Both the position numbers and the translations under genes were made by a program. Shown here piece after piece: positions 21,401 to 32,410 of a stretch of 43,100 nucleotides of DNA. Position 1 is the stretch's first letter. Each line of letters begins with the position of its first letter. The DNA lies in assembly GCF_000090795.2 (NCBI RefSeq), contig NW_003546324.1, positions 69,042 to 112,141 of the forward strand. The letters are read 5' to 3'. Below the pieces are notes generated by a model. That model was not told where the DNA came from. It made no database searches and was given only the letters and a program-made list of their open reading frames with translations. This DNA is from Amphimedon queenslandica. Taxonomy: Eukaryota > Porifera > Demospongiae > Haplosclerida > Niphatidae.

Positions 21401-21603
21401 CTACTTGCTCTTATCAATACTGCTAGTACTGCTCTTTCCTGCTCCTTGTAGAGTGTGAATTTTGTTCGTGATTAACTGCTTCAGTAACTCTCCCTGCTCA
21501 TTTTTAGGTAATCGCTCTACTGTGTGTAAGTACAGTGGTACATCTTTTCCAAGTAGAACATCTTCTGATAGACCTTGTACCACTGCCATGTGTAATCTTA
21601 GGT
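21401..21603 (-). pseudogene. Element A protease, distal part
   Basis: The frame AVVQGLSEDVLLGKDVP resembles the end of a retroviral-type aspartic protease (the V---L--D-LLG-D motif). It is followed by LPKNEQGELLKQLI. It lies just beyond nested element B and completes the protease that starts at 24930. Confidence 0.6.
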
Positions 21604-21769
21604 TGTGTTAAATGAGGCTGGGATTGCAGAAAATAGAGGGCACTGCTACTACAAGCATTTACTGCTCAAGACTACCATGATAATAACAAAAAAGTTAACA
21701 CAAATCAACAACTGAACTGAGCATGTACAGGGATTGTGTATGCATAGTGTATAAACTATAATCATAACA
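21604..21769 (-). repeat. 3' LTR of element B
   Basis: 166 bases, highly similar to 24563-24728, with a purine tract next to it at about 21772-21790. Confidence 0.85.
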
Positions 21770-21811
21770 GTACATCTCCCATTTTTTGGGTTCCTTATAA
21801 TTTGGATCCCA

Positions 21812-23640
21812 TCAATCTAGTTTTGTAGTAATACGAGTATTTCTCAGTGGTGTTACGACTGGTTCTGTACTTGACTCTGTAGTTTCATTATCTTGAGAAG
21901 ATGGCATAGTGACAAGATCTCTCCTATTATGTTGATAGACAACATTGTTGTCTGTTTCTACCTTATAAGATCTAGGAGCCACTTGATTCTGTACCTGAGC
22001 TTGCTCTTGTCTATTAGATATCCAGACCTTGTCTCCACGTTCCACATCTTGAGCCATGATGATGATGATCATAATTACATTCTGATTTCATTTCTGCTAC
22101 TTATTTTTCTCTTGTACTTCATGTCTTGAATACTTAGTTCCCTCGATTCCATAGTAGATGGAATATTAGACTGTAAACTTCTCATCAGTAGCTCTGAGGG
22201 ACTATACCCATTACAAAGAGGGGTACTGCTGTATGTGAGTAGTGATTAGTAGGGGTCACCTTCCTTTTTAAGCAAGTCCTTGATTGTTCTGACTGCTCTC
22301 TTAGCTTCCCCATTACTGTGTTTAGTAAGGACTACTAGTGACATGATCAAAGTTGTAGCCCTGAGCAAACACTTCAAAACATTCGGCTGCGAACTGTGGT
22401 TCATTATCACATGCCAACATCTCTGGAATGCTTTTTATCACAAATACTCTTACAATCATTAATGACTTCTCCAGCTGTTGTCTTACTGAGCTTTGCTATT
22501 TTAAAGTAACGAGAAAAGTAGTCAATAATGAGGAAGTATGTTGACTGTTTCTAGTCAAACAAATCCATCCCAACCTTCAGCCAAGGCAGTTGTGGCAGCT
22601 CTGATGGAATGTAAGGTTCTGCTCTTTGAGAGTAATGCTGGCAGCATATTTCACAGCTAGATAATACATCCTGTAGCTGAGATAATCCAGGCAACCAAAC
22701 TGACTGTCTGGCTTGACATTTTGTTATTCCTTGATGACCAATGTGTATTTGTTGTGCAACCTTTTTCATAAAGAGACTGTGGAATGATAATTTGAGATCC
22801 CCGTAACAGCAATCTCTCACTCAATGAGATTTCTGCTGATACAGTGTAGTATGGAGGTTCTCTCTGGCTGACTTGACTTTTATGAGGCCAGCCTTCTAGA
22901 CAATACAGTTTTATCTTTCTGCAAGTTTCATCTTGTTTTTGAGAGCGCTTCCAATTTTTTCTTTGTAGCTGGTGGTAGTCCATTGACAATCACCTAAATG
23001 AAGGCTCTTGTTTTATGTTGTAGCGACAAGTCACTCTGAAATGTTTCCATTGAATAAGCTCTCGACAGAGAATCTGCAATAATCAACAGCTTTCCTGGTA
23101 CATGAGCTATCGTATATTCAAATCTCATCATACAAAGTCTGAATGATTGAGTTAAAACTGGTAGATTTTCAAAAGATTTGTTACTGAAGAAGGGAATGAG
23201 AGGTCTGAGAACTGTTTGTGTGTGAAATCTGATTCTGATCAAATAATCTGAAAGGCTCTCACACGCCCATGTAAAAGCCAGTGCCTCCTTGTCTATCTGT
23301 GCATATCTCTGTTCAACAGAAAATACTGATCTAGACATATGCCATTGGCTGTACCTCCCCTCCTGACTAAGTTGGAAGTAGTATTGCTCCGAATCAATAA
23401 TTAGAAGCACCCGCTGATACTGTTGTGTCAGCAATAGGATCATACAGAGAGAGAACAGGAGCTGTAGACAATATCTCTTTGAGACTGTTAAATGCCTCCT
23501 ACTAAACCTGTTCCCATGTCCACTCGGTATCTTTCAGCAGCAACTCCCATAAAACCTTAGTTTCATGAACCAGATTGGGAATGAATTTGCTATCTGGTTA
23601 CACATTCCTAAGAATTTCCAAATATCACTGATATTGCGAG
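21812..23640 (-). pseudogene. Element B pol remnant: RT thumb, RNase H, integrase
   Basis: Minus-strand order: RT thumb (NISDIWKFLGMCNQIANSF, about 23640-23570), RNase H with SRSVFSVEQRYAQIDKEAL and a HVPGKLLIIADSLSRAYS tail (23443-23000), integrase zinc part (IHIGHQGITKCQARQSVWLP, SCEICCQHY) and core (LIIDYFSR, ACDNEPQFAAECFEVFAQ). The C-terminal part has VERGDKVWI and VETDNNVVYQHNRRDLV (22072-21812). Both integrase aspartates are visible. Frameshifts separate the blocks. Confidence 0.75.
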
Positions 23641-23749
23641 GGTCTTTCACTTGGCGCATAACTAATACTTTGGATCAGGATGTATTCCTGTAATATCCAC
23701 CATTTGACCTAAAGAATGGTCGCTCTTCTCATTCATGTTGTGAACTCCC

Positions 23750-24500
23750 CTGACCTTTGCAGTTCGACAAACTGCTTAAAAATGTCCTCTCATGCATTTT
23801 TTGCACACTGCATCCCTTGCTAGACACTTCCCTGTTGGAGGGTGATGCTTACACACCTTAAGCAATTTCTTCCCTTGCTTGGTGTCTTTTGGACGGTAGT
23901 CTTTTCTGAGATTGAACTCCTTCAAGAGGTTCACTTTCTCTCTCATTTCTTCTAAGTACCATCTATTGAGCCTACACTGTTTCACTCTGTCGAACAGCCG
24001 TGACTTTTCTCTAATGTGAGCTCAGAGTCAAGTTAAAGCATCTGGGACAGCTTTGCATCTTCAATACCAACCACAATCCTTTTTCATATCAACTGGTCAT
24101 GCAGATTTTTGAAGTCACATTTTTCTGCTTGCAAGTACAAATCAGTGACAAAAGCATCTACCTATTCTCCCTCCTTGCATCTCATTACATTTTGCTTCTT
24201 CATATATTATATTCCGTTTCTTGATAAAGTCTGATGTGAACTTCTCTATTACTGTGTCATATTTTTTAGCTTGGGCTGTTGTGAGTTTGAAAGAACGAAA
24301 TATCTCGTCTGCTTCGGCACCCATCGTATAAATCAGGTTACTAACTTGCACCTCTTCTTTCTCAAAGAGACCTGATGCCCCTCTGAGCCGCTCAAATCTA
24401 CGGAACCATTTCTCCCACTCTCCAGGTGTGGCAGAGTTAAATGGCTGTAGAGCAGTTACTTGATATGACCATGTGATTTTTTTACTTCGTGGATTCCAAC
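23750..24500 (-). pseudogene. Element B gag remnant
   Basis: MQVSNLIYTMGAEADEIFRSF and KKYDTVIEKFTSDFIKKRN (24351-24150) match the gypsy capsid pattern. CKHHPPTGKCLARDAVCKKC followed by MRGHF (about 23860-23780) is the nucleocapsid zinc-knuckle region. Just downstream the sequence jumps to an RT-thumb motif (GQMVDITGIHPDPK), so protease and most of RT are deleted. Confidence 0.68.
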
Positions 24501-24562
24501 AAACTTAGGATAGGTGAAAATATGCAAGGAAACACCACTGCTGCCAGCATATAATAGGAGGT

Positions 24563-24728
24563 TGTGTTGAATGAGGCTGAGATTGCAGTAGAGGGCACAG
24601 CTACTACAAGCTATTACTGCTCAGTGACTACCATGATAATATTATTAAAGTTAACAACACAAATCAATAACTTAACTGAGCATGTACAGAGATTGTGTAT
24701 GCATAGTGTATTAACTATAATCATAACA
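24563..24728 (-). repeat. 5' LTR of element B
   Basis: 166 bases, beginning TGTTATGATTATAG on the minus strand. The internal sequence after it (CCTCCTATTATATGCTGG) would hold the primer-binding site, but no tRNA match was established. Confidence 0.85.
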
Positions 24729-25800
24729 ATACACTACCTTTACCTAGTACTTCTCTCCATGAAACATGATTTTGACTGTGGCCATAGGGTAATCTGTTGT
24801 GCCATGCCCAAATGTGCTTCTCCAATGTTGTCCAAGTCCACTGTTCTAGATGCTCCACTATCAATCTGGATCTTGCTGTTGACTCTTCTTTTGTCTTCTT
24901 GTTTGCTAACAGGTTCTCTTCCATACAATCCTTAGAAATATGTCCATTCCTGTTACACTTGAATCAGATCGATTCCAAAAAGGTTTCTTCTTCCCAGTGT
25001 TACCTTCCTCATACTTGTTGTGATAGTCCCTTGGTCATGATGAGTGTTTGTGTTCCTGTCACTATCATGTCCTATCTGATACTCGGAGTACTGCTGTGAG
25101 CCGAGTCATATGACTCCATCCACTTTGCAACTCTCCCTAGCATTCTTGGATTCTGCATATCCACTTCTCCTGAGTTAACCCATTCAAGAACTGCTCAACT
25201 GCTATGTTCTTGACGACCTGCTCTGCTCCTTGGTCAAGTGTCAGCCGCCTCTTTATCAGTTTCATCTCCTTAGATACCCATTCGGCTGGATCCTGGTACT
25301 TAGTCAAAGTGTGATATCAACACTACCTCAGACATCACTCTGTGTTGGCATTACAATGCTTCAGTATGGCCCTCTTCACTCCTGAACAATCAACTGTTGC
25401 TCCCATGTTTGTACAGACTGTCCTTGCTTTGCCACCCAGTAAAGGTGTGAACCTTAAGATCCACCAGGTCATGTTCACTTTCTGTACCTTCATAACACCT
25501 TCAAACGCTTCAATAAAATACTAAATATCTTCTGTTTCCTGGTACAATGCCACTTTAAGATATGGATTACTCTTTTTCCTATCCCCTAGAACTTCTTTTA
25601 CAACAGCCAACTGGTATATATGCTGCTCCTGCATGATACATACATGCACCTGATAATCCTGGAACTGTCTCTGATGATGTTGCTGCCCTCTTGTCGACGC
25701 TCCTGTGGTTACTGCTGTGTTGTCTCGTGACAGCATTGTTCCTCCTGTTGGAACAGTCTTCTAATTGCTCTAAATGTGGCTCAATTGACTCCTCCGCCTC
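24729..25800 (-). pseudogene. Element A gag and start of protease
   Basis: Gag reads KSNPYLKVALYQETEDI, stop, EAFEGVMKVQKVNMTWWI, LLGGKARTVCTN, then DPAEWVSKEMKLIK and VEQFLNGLTQEKW, then a zinc knuckle CNRNGHISKDC (about 24950). The EQFL--L pattern resembles the capsid domain from which vertebrate SCAN domains are thought to derive, which fits Gmr1-like elements. The protease active site IQIDSGASR (about 24860) follows, and then element B intervenes. Stops and frameshifts are present throughout. Confidence 0.68.
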
Positions 25801-25839
25801 CAAAAGGAACTGTTTTTTCTCCTTACTGTATGTGGTCCT

Positions 25840-26380
25840 CGTAACTACCTTGTGTGGTCCTGATTTAGTATGTTCAAAAGCGAATACTGAGTTTATTCAA
25901 TGATTAACTAGAAGAACAAAAACAACAGTATTTTTGAGGTTGTCTTTCAATATCAAGTAGCAGAGAAGAATCTTTCTCTGCTGCTATTTAAGATATCACA
26001 CCCCTGTGACCAAATGTGAAAAGCCTGAGCTAGATTTCTACAGCAAAATATTCTCTAGACTCTTTCTTAACCACTCACCCTACCTTACATAACAAAACTA
26101 AAATGACTAATCAGTGACATACATTTACACATACATTAAAATTGACACATGAAACAGCCCTAGAATATCTACACATACAATTTAATTGTCTAGGCAAATT
26201 GGGCATCTAAAAAAACCGGATCACAGAACACGGATTGACAGATATTACATAATTTTTATTTAGCCAATCGTACAAGCACCTTGTCATTTTATTTGATACC
26301 TTTGAGTTTAAAAACGAAAGTTGCCAGCAATGTTATTGAGTTATGTGGTGATCTAAATTGCTCCAATGGAACTTTATTAT
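25840..26380. other. Region between element A and the MULE relic; no gene seen
   Basis: Low-complexity AT-rich sequence. It could contain the 5' LTR and leader of element A, but no matching repeat was found near 18300. Confidence 0.3.
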
Positions 26381-26381
26381 T

Positions 26382-29300
26382 ATGAAGAAAATATATGAAT
26401 CAGGTAGTTCATCAGATGACAAATTAGTAACAGTAACAAGGGATAAGGCAGCTAAAGTCAGGTAAGTGTTTTACTGGCTCAATTTTACTCATATACTTAC
26501 TGCTGCTGGTTTGTCCTTCAATTGAGTTCTTATTTTAAGTTAACAGTAAAGCCTTGACAAGTAACTCTGATCAGGAAGATACACTTAATATAGGTGTGAA
26601 CAAACACAAGAAACATTGTCAAATAATAATCTTTGTAGTTTCATTCGCTTTACAACAGTGCACCATACAAGATGATATATTGGTGTGAGCAAATTTGCCT
26701 GTGGAAAGAAATTGGTGAATTTATGTGGGCGATTTTGTGTCATTGAGCATGCTCAGTTTGAAACGAAATGGTGGTTTTGTATTGGCGATTTCTTCATGGA
26801 ACCATCAATCACCAATATTAATTTCTTGCCAATTAATCATCTTGTACGGTATTTCAGAAGTTATTTTTGTAGGGCTTTTTTACAAAGGAAACAAGTCTGC
26901 CCGTTTTGTTGAGGAATGCATTTACTAGAACATACAGTATTCAGAAAGCCTATAGTATTCTAGTCAATAACGAAATTGAATCGTCTAAGATTTGCAAGAT
27001 AGTACCCATCAGTGTTGAGCATAACTGTACGTTTGTGGTTGATAAATCACAGCTGGCAAATGCTGCTGATGTATGTGCTGATGACTGTGGTGTGTGGAAA
27101 AACAATGGTGTTCACCCTTGTATTGTGAAATGGAATGATGTGGCAGATGTTGTCATATATGGTGCACCTAAGTGTAAGTCCTAGACTGGAATTATCTGTT
27201 GCAGAGAACATACTTTGTTCACCATCCTTATGGAGACTTTAGTAAAGTCGTATCAGTTCTTGAAGGTTTATCCCACATTCAGTATTCAAAATTTTAACAG
27301 CATTTTTGTAATTTTCGATCACAGGGGAATGATGATGGACTTAATTTTACTCCAGTATTACTTCACAGGCTCAGAACATCCCATTATTACACCAGCACAT
27401 GAAAATTCTACAGGGTCAAGTCCTTTCAAACGTACGTACTAAACCGAGTATGATGGCAAAAATAAAGGAATTAAATAGATTTTGGACCTGTGACAGCAAT
27501 AGAAAAGGTGGATGATGAGATTGGTGATGTTTTAGGTCAAGTATCGTCTGGTTGTTGTCTTCAAAACGTTGCCGAAGTTTCTACAGCTAGACTAGACGGT
27601 ATTTATCTAATAGCACCTCAAAGACACAACTTGCTAATGTCCTGGAATTGTGTAACAGTGGACGGTTCAAAAGGTGAAGCATTTGTCAGATCAATACAGA
27701 GCCAATTGCTATTCTTTTAACAGTCGGAGTTGGATGAGATGGCACGTAACTGTACAAATGAAGATCGTTTTGTTTGCCTTGGAGTGGATTCCTCATTTAA
27801 ACTGGGTGAATTTTACGTCACTCCAATTGTGTTTCCCTTACAAATGGTTGTGGGATAGCCAACTGGAAAGTCTCTGGCATATTTAGGTCCCGTGTTACTT
27901 CATCAGATCCAAAAGTTTGGATCATTTTGTTATTTTTGCATTTTGGCTTACATCATGAGATAAGAAATGTCAGAGCTATCGGTACTGATGAAGAAGCTTC
28001 ACTTATTAATGCCTTATCCTCTGTCTTTCCAAAAGCAGTACAATTACAGCCTTTTTCTCATTTCCAAAGAAATATATCAGACAAGCCACACAACTTAGTA
28101 TTTTCAGAGTCCATCTTTAAGAAATTTTTTAAACATTTTTGGCAATTCAGTTGGAACTAGTCGACAGAGCTGCTAATAAAGAATTTCTTGAAAAGTTAGA
28201 ATTATTGAAAGCTAGGTGGAATAAACTTAAACAACAGAACCACATGACTGCAAAGTGAACAACTGTAACACCAGGGTTTTACAAGTGGTTTACTTATGAG
28301 AAGTCGAATAATGTAAAACATTGCATGATTAAGTGTTAGAACCAGAGTAGGTATGGGTGGGAATCCTGATAACAATTACACAAGCATGAGTGAATCTATG
28401 AACATGCTAAAATTTCATACAAACTACAAAGCATAAGAGTTGGGACAGTTCGTAGACAAGATGATTATCATGAATGACAGGAATGTCTGCTACGAGAAGC
28501 AGTATCAAGAAGTGATTGATGGAGATTTCTCAGTGAATATTTACAGGTAGCGTTTGATTCTGACACATGGTTCTCAATGAGCGAAAAACAGCAGAAAAAT
28601 CATCGAAGGAAGGTATATTCTCATGTGCTTGGAAGCTAGTCTGCTATGCTACACATTGATAATCCCACTGTATTACCTGATGATGCTGCTAAATTATCAG
28701 TGCCATATTCTAGTATTCTAAACAGTCATAAAATTTATCCTGAGACTCTCAAAGGCATTTAGTCAAAGGCAGCAAACTTGGTTGAAATACCAGAAAAGTT
28801 CCTGAACAGCACTCTAGTGACAACCAAATGGTGTTAGTTTGTTTGGGGGAGATCGTCATTATGTATCTTTGCAATCCGAAGGGCAGTTTGCTTGGAGTGG
28901 TACATGTCTTTGGTATACAGCCTATAAATTGTGAGCATACAGTTGCTGTTTTAGAGGTAACAGACAAATTGGCAACCTTCTGTAATAGGACCAGATTCGG
29001 ATGTCCTAGCACTTAGTGGTTTACAAAAAGGTATAGCAGGCAATAAAGGTGGAGTTCCTAAACAGTCCCGACAAGGTAAAAAGTCGTCAGTGATGCAAGA
29101 CATGCCCATTCATGACAGAATAAATGTAATAACTAGCAGCAAAAACAATGCTATTATAAACACAAATGCCATGCCTGTCATCACCTACTAGTCACACAAG
29201 TACACAGCCATGTTTTGCCACTCACTCTTCATCTCACTTGTATATGCAACAGCCTGTATGTACCTCATTTTGGCAAAATGGATCACCTTCACAATGTCAA

Positions 29301-29600
29301 CTACATGGAACATAACCTTACTGTATCAAGATGTTGACAATAAATTTCGTGTGTGCTGGATGTAGATTGGCATTTAGTAATGAAGAATCAATCCCATGTC
29401 TACCATATAACATTTGTGCAGCACACTTATAGTCACTGCAAATCATACCAAATGGAAAACAGTCCTTTGTGACAAAAAATACAGTACACTTACATGCAAA
29501 TTCTACATGCATTTAGGCAAAAAATTCATCATTTTTCCTGAAAGTATTTGTGTTCTGCATGAATATTCTACATCTAAATGAATTCCACCAACACTCTATT
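26382..29600 (+). pseudogene. MULE (Mutator-like) transposase relic with SWIM finger
   Basis: Exon 1 starts MKKIYESGSSSDDKL (26382) and ends at GTAAGT. After further exons and a MITE the frame gives ISVEHNCTFVVDKSQLAN and DDCGVWKNNGVHPCIV, then PIITPAHENSTGSSPFKRTY. The transposase core has CLGVDSSFKLGEFYVTPIV (first Asp, about 27785), SLAYLGPVLLHQI, AIGTDEEASLINALSSVF (second Asp) and SHFQRNISDK. Then come RWNKLKQQ, FYKWFTYEKSNN and a SWIM-like CEHTVAVLEVTDKLATF (about 28930-28985). A Gly/Lys-rich segment leads to a C-terminal CAGCRLAF and HLHANSTCI zinc-like part (29350-29520). This order matches MULE-type proteins of sponges and cnidarians. Many frameshifts and stops. Confidence 0.75.
26663..26849. 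mobile_element. MITE (about 187 bp) inside the MULE gene
   Basis: Inverted ends CCATACAAGATGATATATTGG (26663) and its counterpart on the minus strand from 26849, CCGTACAAGATGATTAATTGG. The interior has a TGAGCATGCTCA palindrome at about 26746-26757. It follows a MULE exon ending near 26600 and precedes the next coding block. A clear target duplication is missing. Confidence 0.6.
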
Positions 29601-29604
29601 TCAT

Positions 29605-29696
29605 TTTTTTTTAAAAAGATACTTGGAGCGGGATTGAACTGCCACTCCAGACAAGTTAGACCAGGCTCTAACTTTTAAGCACTTCGGACCTATCAA
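29605..29696 (-). repeat. tRNA-derived SINE-like relic
   Basis: On the minus strand the sequence carries an A-box-like GTGCTTAAAAGTTAGAGC and, about 35 bases on, GCAGTTCAATCCCGCTCC, a match to the B-box/T-arm consensus (GTTCRANYC). An A-rich tail (about 29618-29608) follows. This head-and-tail layout fits a SINE derived from a tRNA. Acceptor-stem pairing is poor, so it is unlikely to be a working tRNA gene. Confidence 0.5.
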
Positions 29697-29699
29697 AAC

Positions 29700-30870
29700 A
29701 GTGGAGCATTGTTTTCGGTACAAATTTGCGATCTATAGCTAGAATATAATTATTAATGACAGGCCTTTATTTGGACCAGATGTTTATACTGTAAAATACG
29801 GTATTTGGACAAAATCAAAATTCTATTACTTTTATTGTTATTATTCATAAATAAAAAAGACAGTGTTATAATTAATAATTCAAACATTTCGTAAATCCAT
29901 CTTCTTTTTTTTAGATGCCCAGCCCAATCCATGGTCAGATTGCTAATCTTCATTAGCACTCCACAGAATTAAAAGACTGTGAAATGCTTCTAAGTTAGAA
30001 GTCTGGTTCAAGAGTGACAACTGCCGTATCTCATTGCACTATTGTGTCCTGTGAAGTAATGCAGTGACTTTTTCACTTGGTTTTGTGTCAACGTCATTAT
30101 CATCATTAAGTTGAATATACTGTGTGATCTAACATGGTTTGAGCAATTTTTTATCCATTCCTATTCTTCTATTTCCCTTGTGTTGAAGGTTCCAGTGTGG
30201 GAGTGCTTATTGGGCAAATGCTTGACCACATTTACTTGGTGAGGGCATCACGCAAGAATACAAATGGTTGATGTTGCTCTTTGTCCAATCTCCAAATACT
30301 TCAAAATCCTTTTCCTTTGCCAGGGCTTGTAACTTCTGAATTCCTATTATTAATAATGATAAAGCTTATACAGGCATACATACCTACTATCCTACTATCA
30401 ATTATCAAGTTACATACCATCAGGCTCATCACAGTATCATTCATAAACAATTGTACTTCAGCAACTGCTAATTTAAGATTTCATTTTATTATTATTTTCT
30501 ACATTAACTCTCAAAGCCAGAGCCCACTGACATGACATAAAATCAATAAAATTCATTTTAAGTGTGAGCTTGTGACTTGGATGTGGTGTGAGCAGCTTGT
30601 TGCATAAATTGAGGTGGTCTGGTTAAAAATAGTAAAATAACGGATTTAAATTTTTTTTAAAAAACAAGCAATAAAAAGACCTTATATTAAGACTTATTTT
30701 CACGCAAAGGATATTTGCTTTAACACCCTTTCTTGATTGCTGCAGTGCTGTTAGTTTTATTACCTTTTTGTAAGATATTCTTATGCTTTTTAGAATCACT
30801 ATTAAATATGAATTTTTCCGTAAAACATCTGTCAGCTGACTGAAAGCACTGGCTCGATCTTCAGGCTCAA
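29700..30870. other. No gene recognised
   Basis: About 1.2 kb of AT-rich sequence with only short frames and no family motif that I could support on either strand. Confidence 0.4.
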
Positions 30871-30872
30871 TT

Positions 30873-31068
30873 ATGGCCGCACCCAACACTCAGTTTCCCT
30901 GTGGAGCCCGCAAAGGTACTGTAGGAGATAAAGATAAAGCCTTGCAGTGTGAAGGTTCATATTTCCAATGGTTCCACTGCAGGTGTATTTTTGGAATAGA
31001 GCTAAGCAGAGCACAGTATAAGAAAGTTGCTAGTTCAGAAGATGCTTGAAGTTGTACAAACTGCTGTG
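30873..31068 (+). pseudogene. Degenerate PHD-finger fragment
   Basis: Starts MAAPNTQFPCGARKGTVGD, then KALQCEGSYFQWFHCRC and AQYKKVASSEDA, a TGA at 31047-31049 and SCTNCC. This follows the PHD order (CxxC, then CxxC-like, WFHxxC, W-CxxC). The second Cys of the first pair is Arg, and the Trp before the last pair is a stop. PHD fingers bind histone H3 tails and also occur in some retrotransposon ORFs. The parent protein is unknown. Confidence 0.55.
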
Positions 31069-31343
31069 GTAATCCATCTCTTCCAGAGTAAATCTACAAT
31101 AGACGTCTTTCATTTTGACTTCCAAAAAATTTGCCGACCCTGAAATTAAGTGCTGGGAAACAATTTTATTTGTGTTCTTTATGGACATATTGTTTTAAGA
31201 TTTATTGTGGTTCTTCTGATGTGAGTGATGTGGAATGAATTGGTTGCACATTGTGGAGCCAATGATGTGTGTCATCGTTTGCTCATTTTATTTTTAATAC
31301 TCACAGTTGAAAAACTTGAGCAACAAGGAGCATTATGTGGGCA

Positions 31344-32410
31344 GATAACTGCCCCAGACAAACAAGAATCATTGTGTCATTTTGTTCTTTTTGGATATGA
31401 TCAGAAGAGGTGTTAACTTGCGCATGGATTACAAGTTTCTTGTAGTAGGTCATACTTATGGACCAACAGATCGATGTTTTGGAGTCATTGAAAAGCATGT
31501 ACATAATATCAAGTGTACATAATCTACAGAGTGTCTAACATACACTAAAAACTGAAATGTCACTGTGTAGTCTTTTTTGTGCATCTTTGGGCATTCTTGT
31601 AAACCGGGTGTGGCTGAGTAGGAAAAATGACTGCTAAGTTTGCTCAACAAGGTTTACTGGGCCTTTTGCTGCATCTGCTATAGCAGTACTGCATATCAGA
31701 CTTCAGCAGCATTATAAAGTGTACTAGTATGATGTCTAAAGCTTCTTCAGGTTTCCTCCACTGTTCTATATGCTAACTTCTACATGTGTTTTTAGTAAGT
31801 ACACCCACGCTTCTAGTCCCACGTGACTTAGTTCTGCGCGGTCATGTTTTAGCTACTATAGTGTGGTTAGACACTCTCTGTAAATTATGTACTCTTGATA
31901 TTATAAAAAACGTATACTCACCACAAGAATGGTATACACATGTGTAGGAATCATCTGTCTCAAAAAAATAGAAGTCATTTAAATGGATCAGGATAAATTC
32001 TTTGATCATTAGAGTTTTTTGCAAAACATGTACATTGAATGAAAAATTGATAATGAAATCAATCCTATAGAGTTCACCAAAGTAATGTTGTTAAACTTTG
32101 GAATTGGGGAAGTAATTGTTAATGGTCAGCTACAAGAAACGAACAATCCGTTACAAGTATGGATAAGATATAGTGATAGCATTTCAGAAAAACCTCAAAA
32201 AGGTCAAATATTGTAAAAAGTCATCTATTCCCTTAAATTTACAGCACCAACCTCTTAGGCTAACATTAATATCCTCTTCCAATAAAGTGTGCTAAGCTAG
32301 CAATGTAACGAAACCTGCAAGGGATTATGTGCCAGAAGATGTTCGAGGTTTATATATATAAACCTGAAGTCAATAGAAGATGATGGGGAAAATAGTGACT
32401 TTGAGTTCTA
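31344..32410 (+). pseudogene. DUF7869-type protein, C-terminal half
   Basis: The frame gives LPQTNKNHCVILFFLDMIRR, GVNLRMDYKFLVVGHTYGP, DRCFGVIEKHV, then after a 402-base MITE NVYSPQEWYTHV. Later blocks read MLLNFGIGEVIVNG, NNPLQVWIRYS, KKSSIPLNLQHQPLRL and ARDYVPEDVRGLY. The GQNKN-like start, F-V-GHTY-P-DR-F--IE and vysP-eWy--V are hallmarks of the DUF7869 domain found in repeat-associated animal proteins. It is possibly nuclease-like, but this is not established. Several stops and shifts. The N-terminal half of the same kind of protein lies on the opposite strand at 33240-32726. Confidence 0.65.
31502..31903. mobile_element. 402-bp MITE with TA target duplication
   Basis: About 45-base inverted ends share TAATATCAAGWGTACATAA and ACAGAG...TGTCTAAC. 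TA lies at 31500-31501 and 31904-31905. Removing it with one TA rejoins the DUF7869 frame exactly (IEKHV then KNVYSPQEW), which supports these borders even though the left tip is two bases longer than the right. Confidence 0.75.

Larger units (their letters stand above)
21604..24728 (-). mobile_element. Element B: 3.1 kb Ty3/gypsy retrotransposon with 166-bp LTRs, nested in element A
   Basis: Two direct repeats of 166 bases, 21604-21769 and 24563-24728, begin TGTGTTRAATGAGGCTG and end ATAATCATAACA on the plus strand (TG...CA in both orientations). On the minus strand the 3' LTR is preceded by a purine-rich AAAAAATGGGAG tract. Order is gag, short RT remnant, RNase H, integrase, the ordinary gypsy order. 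A large internal deletion removed the protease and most of RT. No target duplication is visible outside the LTRs. Confidence 0.85.
18388..25800 (-). mobile_element. Element A: Gmr1-like Ty3/gypsy retrotransposon, integrase before RT
   Basis: In minus-strand order the element reads gag (25800-24935), protease (24930-24729 and, beyond nested element B, 21603-21401), a Gln-rich linker, integrase (20990-19930), reverse transcriptase (19760-18900) and RNase H (18627-18388). Ordinary Ty3/gypsy elements have integrase after RNase H. The GAG-PR-INT-RT-RH order is described for Gmr1-like gypsy elements. The integrase C-terminal IFHVNHLKEWKE lies about 200 bases before RT-leader motifs, so this is probably not two separate elements side by side. 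LTRs of element A were not identified. All parts carry stops or frameshifts. Confidence 0.65.

Noticed and set aside
24564..24935. A 123-codon plus-strand frame
   Set aside because: It runs over the 5' LTR of element B and the antisense of element A's protease and has no motif of its own.
18388..25800. Two tandem ordinary gypsy elements in place of one Gmr1-like element
   Set aside because: The protease of element A resumes right after nested element B and leads into integrase, and the integrase end lies close to the RT leader, with no LTR between them. Not fully excluded without copies to compare.
29605..29696. A functional tRNA gene
   Set aside because: The B-box is good but acceptor and anticodon arms do not pair convincingly, and an A-rich tail follows. 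SINE-like relic preferred.
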